The notes beneath the pieces were generated by a model, which had not been told where the DNA came from, searched no databases, and saw only the letters and a list, made by a program, of their open reading frames with translations. This document shows positions 36,290-48,744 of a DNA stretch of 64,000 nucleotides, piece by piece (the stretch's first letter is position 1; each line of letters opens with the position of its first letter). A program made the position numbers and the translations under genes. Origin of the DNA: Epiperipatus broadwayi (lineage: Eukaryota > Onychophora > Udeonychophora > Euonychophora > Peripatidae); NCBI GenBank assembly GCA_028023455.1, contig JAQFVV010006256.1:870001-934000 (forward strand), written 5' to 3'.

Positions 36290-37025
36290 TACAATATATA
36301 TATATATAAAAACAAAAAAAGACTTATAAATCCAAAAAATAATATTATATTTCAACCAGAGGACTGGTTTTCATCAGAAAGAAAAAAATCCACAGTAAAA
36401 TGGCGATAAAAAAAAATTACAGATTTGATAAAAGATTATAAATTTAACAAACCCTCCCTGATTGATCACAAAATCTAACAAGAATATCTACCCAATCAAT
36501 GACAAAATTCAAACAAAAAAAAAACTACATTTCCTCCTAATCAAGCTTAAATTCTACTTAAATTGAAATAAAAATAAATAAAAAATCCAAAATTAAAATA
36601 TACATATGTGCATACATACAAAAATTAGACTATGCTCACATACAAAAAATAACTGTGCTCACATTAATATTCATTAAAAACTAAAATACTTATACACTTT
36701 AATCAAAAATTATAGTTAGTGCAAAGTACAATAATTTATAATAATTAATTATTTATCTATATACCAATTAAACACAGATATTAAACGTTCATATAACCAA
36801 TCTTTACATAAAAAATCTCATATAAGAAAATTTTCACATAAAAAACTCACATATAAAAATCATTTAGGAGACCAGGTAACCCAGATATGTAATAGTTCCA
36901 ATGTTTAAATTCAATCCATGTGGTTCTAAGGTCTTGAATTTAAAAATAAAAAAACTCTCCTTTTGTTTCTTCTCCCTTGTAGAAGAAAAACCTTCCTGAA
37001 GAATTACTACTCTTAAATCATCAAT
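36290..37025 (-). mobile_element. 3' tail of a Penelope-like element, 5'-truncated
   Basis: On the minus strand 37024-36864 is open and reads V-V-I-L-Q-E-G-F, then R-E-K-K-Q-K-E-S-F-F-I-F-K-F-K-T-L, then P-H-G-L-N-L-N. This is the style of the residues closing the GIY-YIG domain in Penelope-like proteins (R-E-x-x-W-I-x-K-L-x-T-x-x-P-x-G-L-N). About 480 bp further on comes CTGATGAAAACCAGTCCTCT, reminiscent of the 3' noncoding region of such elements. The upstream edge falls in a (TA)n run at 37024-37043, with no further pol sequence recognised beyond it. Confidence 0.5.
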
Positions 37026-37043
37026 ATATATATATATATATTC

Positions 37044-39851
37044 AAAGGTATAAAGATCTCAATAGATTTAAAGTAATTAAAAGTTTATACTAAATAATTA
37101 AGAAATAAATATCTAACTAAAATAAGTGAGAACTTAAAAGTCAAACTAAAAATTGTTACTGATAATGATTGTATATGGTTATATAGTTGATAAGTATCTG
37201 ATAAAAATATGTTGACTTCAAAATAAATAAAATGTTTGTAAAAGTAAAAACTCTGTAAATTAATAAATACACAGTTTGTTATATGCAAAACATATAATTT
37301 TTAATATATACAATTATTATATTTAAGATCCTAGAGATCCTCTGTGGATTTGCCTTTGCATTTCTTAGCTTATGGATATGATATATTTAAAACTTACATA
37401 TTATTGAATAGAGTAGAAAAAAAAAACAAATCTACATTTAAGAAAAATATAAAATTCTGATATTCAATAACATCAATAATTATAATGACATTGGCCTATA
37501 TTAAAAAAAAAAAAAATTAGAAAAAACTTTATGGAAAGTTCATTTTATATATAGTTAGATAAAAAGCAAAAATACACAATAGTTAAAAAACAGCTTTTCA
37601 TAAGCAAGAATGTGGACTTGCAAGCAGGAAAATATTTTTATCAGCAATTAGGAAGATTATATAAAGAAATTAACACTGAAATAATTTGAGAAATAGATTC
37701 ATATTCATTTAGTTAGAGAGTGCATGAAACTACCCAGATTTAGAGAAAAAGTGAAACAGTTATAAGTATGATAAGTCACTGCATTTCACTGATGAAATGA
37801 CCTGACAAAAATATTTCATTTTATCTCCTTCTAATGACTTAGTTAAAGAAATGCTTCAATAATTTTAATTCATTTTCTGTAAGTTTATCAAGTAATATAT
37901 ATATAGATTTCTGAATGGGGGGAAAGCATTGTAACAATAACTCAGATTCTGTAAAAATGACAATCCATAAGAAATTGTAATGCATAACATATCTATAAGA
38001 ATTTTAGTTAATTTCAAATATAATCATCGATATAAAGTAAAAAAAAAAAGGAAAATAAAAAATATGTATATAAAAAATTCTGACTTTGAAAAAAAAAACC
38101 CCAATGCAATAAAAATTCATTCAAGATCACATGACCTTCAGTGCCATTCGGTTATTTATTATCTATTCAAAACTAAGATAGATGTCACTATTGAATTCTG
38201 ATTAAAAAAAAAAAAAAAAGGGATTAAAGAGTATCACAGCTTGATTTGATATTCAAATAGGAGAAAAAAAAAATTTGAAAATAAAGAAAACATTAATTGA
38301 AGAGTAAAAAAAAAACAAATAAACATAATTTAAAGAAATTTAATTGTTAGAAAGGAACAGAAGATGCAGCAGAATTTGTGAACTATGATTTCCAGAATAA
38401 AGAATCAAAGCTAACAAAAAATAAATAAATAATATTAATGCTACAGGAGATTTAATGGTTAGAGAATGGATATGAAAAAAGCTAATAGAAAAAATAAAGA
38501 TGTGCTTTTCAGATACAGTGGTATAATTAAATGCTTAAAAGATTTATATAAAATGATGGAATAGTGATTATATTCCAAAAAACAACAAAAATATAGACGC
38601 TTTTTTATTAATAACAATCTTGTAATAAATTATGACAAACTGATAGAACAAAAATACTACAAAAAATAAATATGAAAGAATGCTGATAATGTTAAATAAT
38701 AAATTTAAAGCTATTCTTCAGATTTTTACTTTCTTAAGACAGTTTTTAAATATAAATGGAAAAAAAAATGTTTCTAAATAAAATTTTAGATCATTTGTTT
38801 TTTTTTTATATCAATTATAAAAGTTATACTAATGAACAATTTAGAGAATTAAGTTTGGTATAAATTGATACCAGTAAAAATAAGTAAAATCATAAAAGAA
38901 TGAAAATAGATTATAATGGAAAAGAGTATTACATAAAAAATAAAATAAAGAAAAAATAATAATAAAATGATGTACTAAATGCAAACAAAACGACAAAGGG
39001 GTAGAGAATTTGAAAGTAAATAAAATTAATAATTCTATAAAAAGGACATTTAATAGATAATTAATTAATTATAAAGAAATTTATATGGAAAGATTAAATA
39101 AAACAAATGAAAAAAAAAGAGAAAAACTTCGTTAATACAATAAAATAACAAATATAAATGTTTTGAATAGCCCAAATATTTAGTCAGTAGATGAACTTGC
39201 CAACTTATCTAAATAAAATAAATTTGTCCTATCACATTGGAATCTGTGGATTGAAAAAATAATCAATTGTTCAGTAAATAAACAATTATATCTCCAAGCC
39301 AATAGTCAGTCAATCAATCTGAAAGATTTCAGTGATTTGACATTAAAAAACATAAGACTTGAGTTTGCATAAAGGCATTTATTCTGCTGGTTTGATAGGA
39401 AGTCATATATCCCACAGAAATGATAAGAAATCGTTAAACACTATAGTAGTATACAATATATATACAGTAACTGGCATATAAATACAACAGTATTGGATAT
39501 TAAACACCAGATACTACATGCAGCAAAGCAATCAACTAGCAGTTTCTGTACGTTAACAAAATTTTGTGCTTACAAAGAGATATATCTGTGTTGTCCTTAT
39601 CTCTGATTTAATTAATGAGTTTCACTCAGCTAAGCTTGTTATTATTGTAATCTGTATCCAAACATGAAATATACTTTTCTTACATTCCTGTATTATATAA
39701 AAGTGCAATAAAATGTTTAGTGAATTAAATTAGTCTTTTGCAATGACAATGTTAACAGTGACAAGAATAGGATATGAATTTAGATGAGCCATTGAAATGC
39801 AAAGAAATAAAATTTCAACATTCAGATAATAGCTGTGATTATTGTTTAAAC
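37044..39851. other. A+T-rich intergenic DNA
   Basis: Dominated by A runs and featureless frames (for example 37980-38201, plus). No family resemblance seen. Confidence 0.5.
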
Positions 39852-39941
39852 CTTCAGCAAAGATTAGTGAAAGATTGACCACTCTGACTCTTAAAACTTC
39901 AGCAAATAATAGTTAAAGATTGACCTCTCTGATTCTTAACA
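39852..39941. repeat. 45-bp tandem repeat, two diverged copies
   Basis: Units start CTTCAGCAAA at 39852 and 39897, and both contain AAAGATTGACC and CTCTGA[CT]TCTTAA. They differ at several positions. The repeat lies just beyond the left limit of the gypsy remnant at 39990-41300. Confidence 0.8.
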
Positions 39942-39989
39942 GTTCAACAGTAACAGCAAATACTCATTTAAAACCAAGAGATTGACAAT

Positions 39990-41300
39990 GTTGCAATAAG
40001 ATCAATTGGAGAGTTTGATCTGGATTACTCGGAAAACTGGCATGCTGTTCATTATTTTTGAAACTAGTTCATCATGGTTTATGCATATATTAATTACAGA
40101 TTTTGGCCATATCCAGATACCTGAAAAGTGTCTGCCTATTGAATGGTACTGTCCTTTCTGTAAATTTTTCTCTTGCAGGTCTTTGATTTTAGGTTTGGCT
40201 TCCACTTCGTGACTTTTCTTATAGTGTAGATCTGAATACCTAATGACTTAAACCATTTTCTCATTAATTATATATAGTGATAAAAATTCAGGGTGTTTTT
40301 AAAAAGCTTTTAGTGATTCAGACCAATCCCACTAACTTGAATGATTACCATCCCAAGCTTTCAGATTGATTTTTATTAGTTAATTGGGAAAATTGAGGTC
40401 CCATGTTAAGTTTTTTCAGTTTTGATGGGACATTAAAGACATTGTAGCATTACTGTGAACTTCCATTATCATCATTGGCTTATTAAGAATATTGACTCTA
40501 ACATGAACTGGTCCAAATTTCTGATAATTGCATTATTTATAAAGTTATATTTGCTGTTTTGTGCATTCTTCATGAAACTTCATAATCACACTTCTGGTTT
40601 GTACAGTAGTGACCTCCAAAATGCATTGTTCAACAGTTGCAACATTTCATGTTTGCATTCATGTGCAATGTGACCTACTGCTCCACAGCAATAGCAGGTT
40701 ATCTTCTTCAGTGTGAAATTTTTGTTTTTGAAAGTAGTTTTATGAATTGTTGCTTGTGGGACATATGACCCAAAGATTTTTAAGCTCTTTGGCTTGCTAT
40801 AGGACAGCTTCATGAGATATTACTCATTTAATAACTTTGCTGTATGATAAATCATTTATTGCCAACAGGTGATATCCTAATTGATCATCCACCAATCTAA
40901 TAACGTTTCAAGAAAGGATACTTCCAGAAAGCTATCATAAAAACACAGTTCTGCCATGTCTCATGTCAATTCTTACTCCTAGTTTGTTCAGTTTCTGAAA
41001 TGAAGTCAAATGATATATTTAGACAGCTGATGATTGAAAAATTTATTCAACTTCATCACTACCTCCTTTTATGTCTGTTTTTCAGGAGGCTGGCAAAACC
41101 AAGAAAAGTGGAAATTTTCACATCATCGTTAACTGGTATCACTGACAAGAAAATTTTTTTTACAGCTGCTGCACATATAAAGGCAATCTGTTGGGTTCTC
41201 AGTATCAAACTTGCAAATGCTGACCTGTGGCATTCTTACCATTATACATTTTCGGTTGAACTGAATCTGCTTCGGATTCAAACCTGGTGATTTCTATTCT
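39990..41300 (-). pseudogene. Third gypsy remnant: gag and protease pieces
   Basis: The minus strand holds an open stretch (40813-40586) with an intact zinc knuckle: C-Y-C-C-G-A-V-G-H-I-A-H-E-C, spacing C-x2-C-x4-H-x4-C (about 40695-40650). Downstream, near 40500-40440, comes a protease-like block with S-N-A-T-M-S-L-M-S where the family has D-[ST]-G-A-x-x-S-L-[IM]-S; the catalytic aspartate is histidine. Upstream (41290-40980), pieces resemble the capsid. No RT or integrase was convincingly found, so the element is short as well as broken. Confidence 0.6.
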
Positions 41301-41678
41301 ATTCAATTAATCTGCTATGTCCAGAACTCTCCTGATTGTAACAAACTAATATAGCATCAATTATACAAATATCAAGATGAATGACACACTAAGATGAACC
41401 TTGCTTATAAATACAAGAAGGCCAAAACAAATCGAATCCTGCTTTAGGACTTGCTGAGGCAGAAATCTGAGTACACCTGTTACATCAGGATTTAGAATAC
41501 ACTTAACAGTGGTGTTGATATCCTCTTTAGTTTCTATTGTTCTTCTGGTATAGTGGGATGCCTAGCATTTTTAATTTTGGTGTGGCCATATATGGGTGGA
41601 TCTTATTTGGTTTGGTTGTCTAAACTTTACAATTATTAGTTAAGGAATTTCTATACCTCTTGATAAGTTATTCCTGGA

Positions 41679-41762
41679 TAAAACTGACTGTTAGCGGCCA
41701 TAACATTTCAGTTTTTTTAAAAATAGAGGGCGAAATGTTGTGGCCGCTAACAGTCAGTTTTA
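41679..41762. repeat. Inverted repeat, 31-bp arms, LTR-edge-like
   Basis: Bases 41679-41709 are the reverse complement of 41732-41762 except at two positions, the second base of the stem and one T opposite G inside it. The right arm reads AGAGGGCGAAA|TGTTGTGGCCGC. A purine-rich tract followed by TGTTGTGG is how a polypurine tract meets a gypsy LTR start. The left arm shows the same LTR-like start on the opposite strand. Sequences beyond the arms differ. Confidence 0.8.
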
Positions 41763-42699
41763 CCATTCCCATATATTTTACACAATTTCTACACCTAAAT
41801 ACAAGGCATTTACTTCGTTATACGCACGAATACTCGTCTATTACCTTTTATAAATAAAAGCAGTTCAATATATAATATTCGCACACAATGCACTTTGCGT
41901 TTATAAAATATACACAATTTATATATATATATATGAATGTGCAAGCTGTTTACCTTTCTGTTATATGAGGATATAACACATTCAAATTTATTAATTTAAG
42001 AAGTGTGAATAAGTGAATTCCAGCCTACGTATCTCATGAAGTGTATGGTGAAATAAAAAAAATAGAAATACATGTATTTCAATTAGTGTTACATTAAGCA
42101 AACTTTTTTTATTTTTACTACGTTTTTTATTAAAAAAAGAAAATGTTATCATCTGAAAATTTACCTTGCAATTTCAAAACTATTACTCAACAACTTGCTT
42201 AGCATCATGTTAGCTGGCACACAAACTTGAAAATGTCGCACAATTTATTATTACAAACTCGCGAGAAGAAAAAACTCCTATCTTATTGGTCAATTTTTTA
42301 ACGGTTCCGCGCGCTGTTTATTTGAATAAATATATTTTACTTGCTTTACGTATTAAATTAAAGTTAACATTTTATAAGGTATGTATAGGCTAAGTAATTT
42401 TGATTCTCTTTCAGATTATTTTCTAATGAGACGAAGCATTGCTTTTGTGTAACAATATTTTTTTATAAAATTAAAATATACTTAAATTTTAACCATATTT
42501 ATTTTTTGCAAATGCGACCCTCAAACCTATTAACTTTTTTCTTTACTTCCGTTAGTTTTGTAAATTATCAGTTATTTGCTTGTACGATTATAAATTTATA
42601 GTTTATCCAGTATTATATAAAGGACTGATTGTTGTATATACATAATTCATCAGTTCTTAATTCTATTCTATTCCAAGAATACGTAAATATCCAAATGAT

Positions 42700-43690
42700 G
42701 CTACAGGGGTTTTATTTATTAAAAACTTATTATCAATATTATAAACGTATTTCCTTGTAATATTAAATTAAAGTATTTCTATTAGAATGATTCCATCCGT
42801 GTTTTATTCTACGATTAATTGTTCTACATTCGTTTGTATTAATTTGACCAAGATATTTATAATTAATATCACAAAAGTTATTTACAGTTTTGCTGTAATC
42901 TGATAATTCTTGTAATCTTTTCTGCATCGCTGAATCATTGTGAAAATAAGCACATCTTTCGAAACTTAGTTATTTACTTTAATTTTAATCTACAAAAAAT
43001 TACCCATAAAATTTATAAGTTTTGTAGAGCTTAAATCATTTTTATCACAACAGAATTGCTAAGTATCTTTTTCATTGTCTGCAATCACAGTGCAAAATAT
43101 ACTGCTTATAAAGTAGTCACTTTTAAATTTAGCTTTTTTTTTTTGATGAAGTAAAAGTTCTCTACCTAATTTGTAATAATTTTAGTAAAGACCTACAGAT
43201 TTGTAATATCTTCTTATTTTTTTAAAAATATCAATATACTTTTACTTTATTCCAATCATCCTGTTTATTCTTATCATTTAGACCTTTAGGGTATTATAAT
43301 GCAAACAGTATATCTGTAATGATTTTTTTTTTTTTCTGGAATTGTTCAACTTTTTATATTTAATTGCATGATTCACCTTTTCATTTAAAACACATGGTAT
43401 TTCAAAAGATGTCTTAATGATATGGGCTATATTATAATTTTTTGAGATTAATTTTTCTATATCATATTTCCTTAAAGGAATTGGAATTTTAAATTGCATT
43501 GTTATTTATTATCATTGCCTCTGACAATTTTTATTCATTATTATCTTCATACATATTTTATAGAATTGCTGATACATGAAAATGTGTCATTTAAAGATAT
43601 TTTCATAATCCTTCTTTTTTGCAGATATTGCTTTGCCTCAATTGAAAATTTTTTGATGCATAATTCCTTTTTGTTCAAGCTATGTATGTA
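42700..43690 (-). pseudogene. Second RTE-type LINE remnant
   Basis: An open minus-strand stretch (43499-43278) contains V-L-N-E-K-V-N-H-A-I-K-Y-K, aligning with L-N-K-K-V-R-H-A-I-K-Y-M of the RTE element at 15820-15865. Further down, fragments such as L-Q-E-L-S-D-Y-S-K, N-Y-K-Y-L-G-Q-I and I-N-R-R-I-K-H-G-W (about 42930-42750) align with 16590-16800 of that element. The piece between has lost much of the RT. It belongs to the same or a sister family and is clearly older. Confidence 0.65.
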
Positions 43691-43699
43691 GCGTTTTTA

Positions 43700-44500
43700 A
43701 ATAAAATGTGTTATCTCAATCATTTTATTCAAGATTGATGCATCTTTCAAGTCTGTTAATATTTTAAACTATATATAAGTTCTAGTCTAAATTTATTAGT
43801 GTTTCTAAAAGTTACAGATATCAACTATATGTCTCTAGCCTTGCATTGACATATGTTGAATCCATTAAATATATTACTTATTTGAAATGTGATAATATCC
43901 TTTTAGCATAATTGCTGCTGTTCCCAACTATGAGTGGGCGACCAGCAAACAAATATACAATAAACTCTACAGATAACAGCACATATATATTTAGCAATAA
44001 TAATTTATTAACAATTAGGAAAAAGAATTACTATACTGATCTTTAACACAATATAAAGTCTGATTTGAACGAGCTTAATTTACAGATTAATTACTGAATA
44101 GCAAATAATGTTTATAACGTTTAGGTAAGCTATTATTCACTTTACTTTCATTAACGTCTATAGTGTTTACAATACAACCCCCGACAAGACTCTTGAGGCA
44201 TTTCAAAATAATAATAAGACAGACAGTCTGTTAAAAGTACTAGTCAGCTTAGTGACTTAGAGGAGTTGAGATCCTGGAAATGAAGTCCTCTCATGATGAA
44301 CTTCACTGCTCTTCAACTCGTGGACACAGTGACAGTAGCATCAACCACAGAAAGAGCCAAACAGCCCTTTTTTTCTTGCTTTTTATATCTATCTCTTCCT
44401 TTGTTTCTCTTTTCTAGAGTAAATTCTTTGGCTTTTATTAATTAGTTCGCTTAATTAATTATGTATTATACAACAAAATTCCTCTTAGCTTTTTAATTAT
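43700..44500. other. Intergenic DNA with a less A+T-rich patch
   Basis: Between about 44170 and 44370 the base composition is more balanced (for example CCCCCGACAAGACTCTTGAGG), which suggests inserted sequence, but no family was recognised and no reading frame is present. Confidence 0.35.
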
Positions 44501-44504
44501 ACAA

Positions 44505-44680
44505 TTAATTACTCTTAGGAATTTATTTCCATATACGGTAATTTATAAGATTTGTAATATTAATTAATCTTGGGAATTTATTTCCATATCTGTAAGGTTT
44601 TAGATCTATACAATTAATTACTGTCTTAGGAATTCATTTCCATATAAGGTAATTTATAAGGTCTATTCCATTAATTAATA
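44505..44680. repeat. Imperfect tandem repeats sharing AATTCATTTCCATAT-like core
   Basis: Three spaced copies of a block like TAGGAATTTATTTCCATAT, at about 44516, 44572 and 44630, are each followed by a GGTAATTTATAAG- or GTAAGG-like stretch and an ATTAATTA stretch. The period is roughly 55-60 bp. The copies are diverged. Confidence 0.65.
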
Positions 44681-47600
44681 TTTACATGTGTCTATGTTTA
44701 TTTAAACTACGTTTAATTGAAACATTTCTTTTCGATTTATTTATTAGCATTCTTAAGTTTAAAATATTATTTAATATTTTGCAGCTGTCAGTAATACAGT
44801 TTGTATGCATATGCTAAAATTTAGATTTACTGCTTAAAGAATTTAAATTCTCTTTAATTATTATTATTTTTTTTTATGTTAGTGGCAAATATAGGATCTA
44901 TTCCATATGCTAATTGTAATAAATTAGTTTATTGGAAAATAGCCTAGGATTGCCTGTATTGAATGTGAAAATAAATATTCTGTTAAAGATTAGATTTAAA
45001 CCTTATTGGTTGTCATCAGAATTATTCATTTTATATTTTTTCTAATTGTTGTGTTATAAATCACATTATGCTGGAAAACTAAATTGCAATAATTTTTGCT
45101 GACAAAGAATTCTGTCTATTGCCTTTTGGGTCTCAAATGAATTTCATTCATCTAAAACTTGATTATATAAAGAAAAAAAAAATGTTAAAAGAAAAATTAA
45201 TTAATGGTTGTTCAAAAAAGTTATTCCTAGGATATATAGTATAAAGAAGATATTTGCTTAGTAAAGAAGATATTTGTTTAATAAAAAGAAGGGATAAAAT
45301 TTTAGGGAAGAAACAAAACTAAAGATAATTTGATATATGAAATGAAAAAAAAAACTTCTTGTTAAAGAATAATATTACAATAATTCTATCTCTGATTTTA
45401 TTAATGATTTTATAAATGATGCTAACAGAAAAAAAAAAATTGCCTTTAGGCTAATGTGGTAATGTCATCTAATGAAACAAAATGTAAGCCTGATTTTGTT
45501 GATTATAAAATAAATATATAGATTCAAAATATAATTTGAATTCTAGAAAGTTTGAACAGAGACAAATTGGTATAGATAATCGTAATGAGAATTAAAATGA
45601 TAAAAATACAGCTGTGATGTTATAAATGATATTGACTGTGATTTTGTTAAATGTAATTAGTTATATCATAGATTTAAATCTTATAGTCCTGAGCCTAAGT
45701 TTAAAAGATATTTTGTTCCAAAAGTAAATTATTCTATTTCTGTATAATATTAAACATCATTTGGAAAGTGAATTAAAAACTTCTATTGTTTGTTAAATAC
45801 TGTTATAGTAATAATCAGTGTTAGCATATTTCAATTACTCCAAATATTGAGAGTAATGTTATTTTTATTAATCCGAGTACTAATTTTATTGATGGTGGTC
45901 TTAATATTTCCAGTGATAATAATATTAGAAATGATGGTTGTTATTATTAATGATAATTAAAAATGAGTAAAACAAAAAATACAGTGTACATAAAGTCATT
46001 GAAGTTAGATGGTAATTCTTTTTACAGTTGTGGCACATTTAAATATCTATTGTCTCATCACTAATTTTGATTTACTTAGAGATTACTGAAAATGATAAAT
46101 TTGATACTGATATATCAAACTAAACTTAGTGGGAAAATAGTTGATAACAGTGTAAGCATAGATAGTTATTATATTGCAAGGTATGGCAGATCATATTGGG
46201 GATTAAAGTTTATACATTAAAAAAATATTTTTTTTTTCAAAAATTGTTTCTAAGAAACATGTAGCTTCATCATTGCTATATTATAATGTAATTATAGGTA
46301 ATATAGCCTCCACATTCGTATATATATCGTAATTGAGTTAATATATTAAATAAATAATAATCATAAATGTGTTTGTATGATATTAATATTTATATTAATA
46401 AATAATAAGGTCAGATGTATTTTGTGTAGTATTAATGTTTGTATTAAAATAGTAAAGTTATGATTGTATTTGTGTGATAAAATAAATGATTATTTTTGCA
46501 TTCAAGTATGTAGCAAATATAAGGGGCTTGGTTGAATAACTTTATCATTACATAATTAAAATTATTAAAATAGAATCAGACCATATATGTTCAAGTTAGA
46601 TCATCCCAGACTAATGAATGTTGAACAGTTTTAGTCCATGTATGGTCAGGCCATATATGGTATGAATACAGAGAATTTCAGATGAACAATAGAAAATAAA
46701 GGGGTATATTAAGCCCCCAAACCACTGATTAAATTAGTCAAAAACTCCTGCCTCTAGAAGTGTTGAATTTTAAGGTCATCTTGAATTTTTATTATTTTAT
46801 ATGCTTTTATGGCAGTTCTAATCATTTATATGTAAATACAAGTTAATAAAATATGTTCCTAAGTCTAAATCGTGTTGTTATTTAATGCATAATTGATGCT
46901 ACTCCAGCTCATAATTTCTAACCGGCAAAGCTAATAATTACAACTGTATACATTTACCACACCTAGATACAGCAATCACCTTTTCTAGATTATTAATGGT
47001 TAATTTATGGATATTTTAGAAGATATTATTACCATTATTCTATTTAAATTTGTTGGAATTATTATTTTAGATGTTCTTAATGTTAACTTATTAAACATAG
47101 ATTAATTAGATACTATTTTTTTAAAAATAGTTCATTTGATATCTTTGATATAAATGAATAATCGAATTATCTACCAAAGTGAGTAGTTGTAATTAAATTC
47201 TTATTGACATTATTGCTTTTAGTTTTGATAATCATAATTTTACTTGTTTGGATTTCTTGTATTTTTTCTTCTGTCACTTCAGTTAAGCTAAATTTGTGAC
47301 ATTTAGTAATTTCAGTAAAGATTTGCTTTTCTGATGCTGGATTATATAGATATTGCTGCGATGATGGTATTGAGGATAAAGTTTTGCATGTACAGGGTCC
47401 TATATTAGATCTTGCTATGAAATGTCTTTAGTCATGAAATATACAAGACTTAAAAAATAAGTTGAATATTTATTGCTTATGTTAAAACTATGATTAGGTT
47501 GCAAAATAGAGCTTTTGAGGTATGTATTTTTTGTGTACTTTTATCTTTTTTTTTTTTTTAACTTTTTGTATGCGTATATATTTTTAATTTGGTGGAAGAT

Positions 47601-48050
47601 CAGCTATTTGCAGAACTCGTATATTTTCTGTTTGGAAATAAAATGATTATCTGTCATGATGTATTCATCTATATCTGTTCACCAATGTAATTTGTAATAA
47701 TTATTCATTTAATGCTGATTTGCTATAATAGTGCTGTTTTTAAATGATGCATTCTTGCTATTTTGGCTTTTTTTTTTTGGTTTAAGGTATAATGTTAACA
47801 ATAATTTGAGTTTACTTGATATAAATAAAACATTGTTTGCTACTATGAAGTTATTATAAACCATCAAATGTAACTAAAGGGATAAAATGTTAAAAAAACG
47901 GTTTGAAAATTTTTTGGACATCATAGTACATCATTTAAATGTAATATAATACTTTATTAAATGACATTTCAAATGTTATGTTGACTTCAAATCTATACAC
48001 CCTCAAATTATACGATAGCACAGACTTAATACTGATCATTTGTAGGGAAA
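44681..48050. other. A+T-rich intergenic DNA, nothing recognised
   Basis: No open reading frame of note, exon-like block or transposon signature was seen on either strand. Confidence 0.5.
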
Positions 48051-48058
48051 GAACAGGC

Positions 48059-48174
48059 CACTTGAAAGTAGTGTGAATTGCGAGGTAATTAGCATTACAC
48101 ACTACAAGGCATTACTGGCTGCCTCAAAAACGGTATATTTAATTGTTTTTGAGTAGCGCCAGCACTCTCAAGTG
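48059..48174. repeat. Small fold-back sequence with two internal hairpins
   Basis: Outer arms CACTTGA (48059-48065) and TCAAGTG (48168-48174) enclose two stems: GTAGTGTG with CACACTAC (48068-48075 and 48098-48105), and CTCAAAAAC with GTTTTTGAG (48123-48131 and 48144-48152). The result is a cloverleaf-like fold about 115 bp long. It lies 55 bp left of the hAT element. It may be a tiny MITE-like element; no target-site duplication was identified. Confidence 0.6.
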
Positions 48175-48744
48175 ACAGGTACGGTCATTGATACTATTAC
48201 CCTTTTTAAATATTTTGAACATATATGTCAGGGGCAGCCAAACTTATAGACATTGGCGACTTTTTTGGTGAAAGTGTATCTGAGGGCGACTAACATTTTT
48301 TTCAGGACTTCGAACCGGAAACCAGAAAAAAAACATTATTTTTTGCAGAATGGAAAAAAATAACGGTTCAAAGTCCTGGATTTTTTTAGAATGTATTTAC
48401 GAATTGATGTTTTTTTATAAGGGCTTTTTAGATACTCACAAATATTGGTGAAGTTTTTAGAAGATACGAACTGATGAATTTTTTTTCCCATAAGATACAA
48501 ACTGTCGAAGACATTTTACTATGACTACTATTAAATTACCTCAGCTTCCTCTAGTATTATAATTTATCCACATTGCTTTATAAAATATTTATTAAATTAC
48601 CTATAAATAATTTTAAAAACATTCAGAAAATATTTTTAGAGAAAAAAAAAAATTGTTTTAGAATTGTATTAAATTAAATTAAATGCAAATTTTACAAAAA
48701 AAAAAAATTTACAAAGTAAAAAATAATAATAATTTTTTTTTTAT

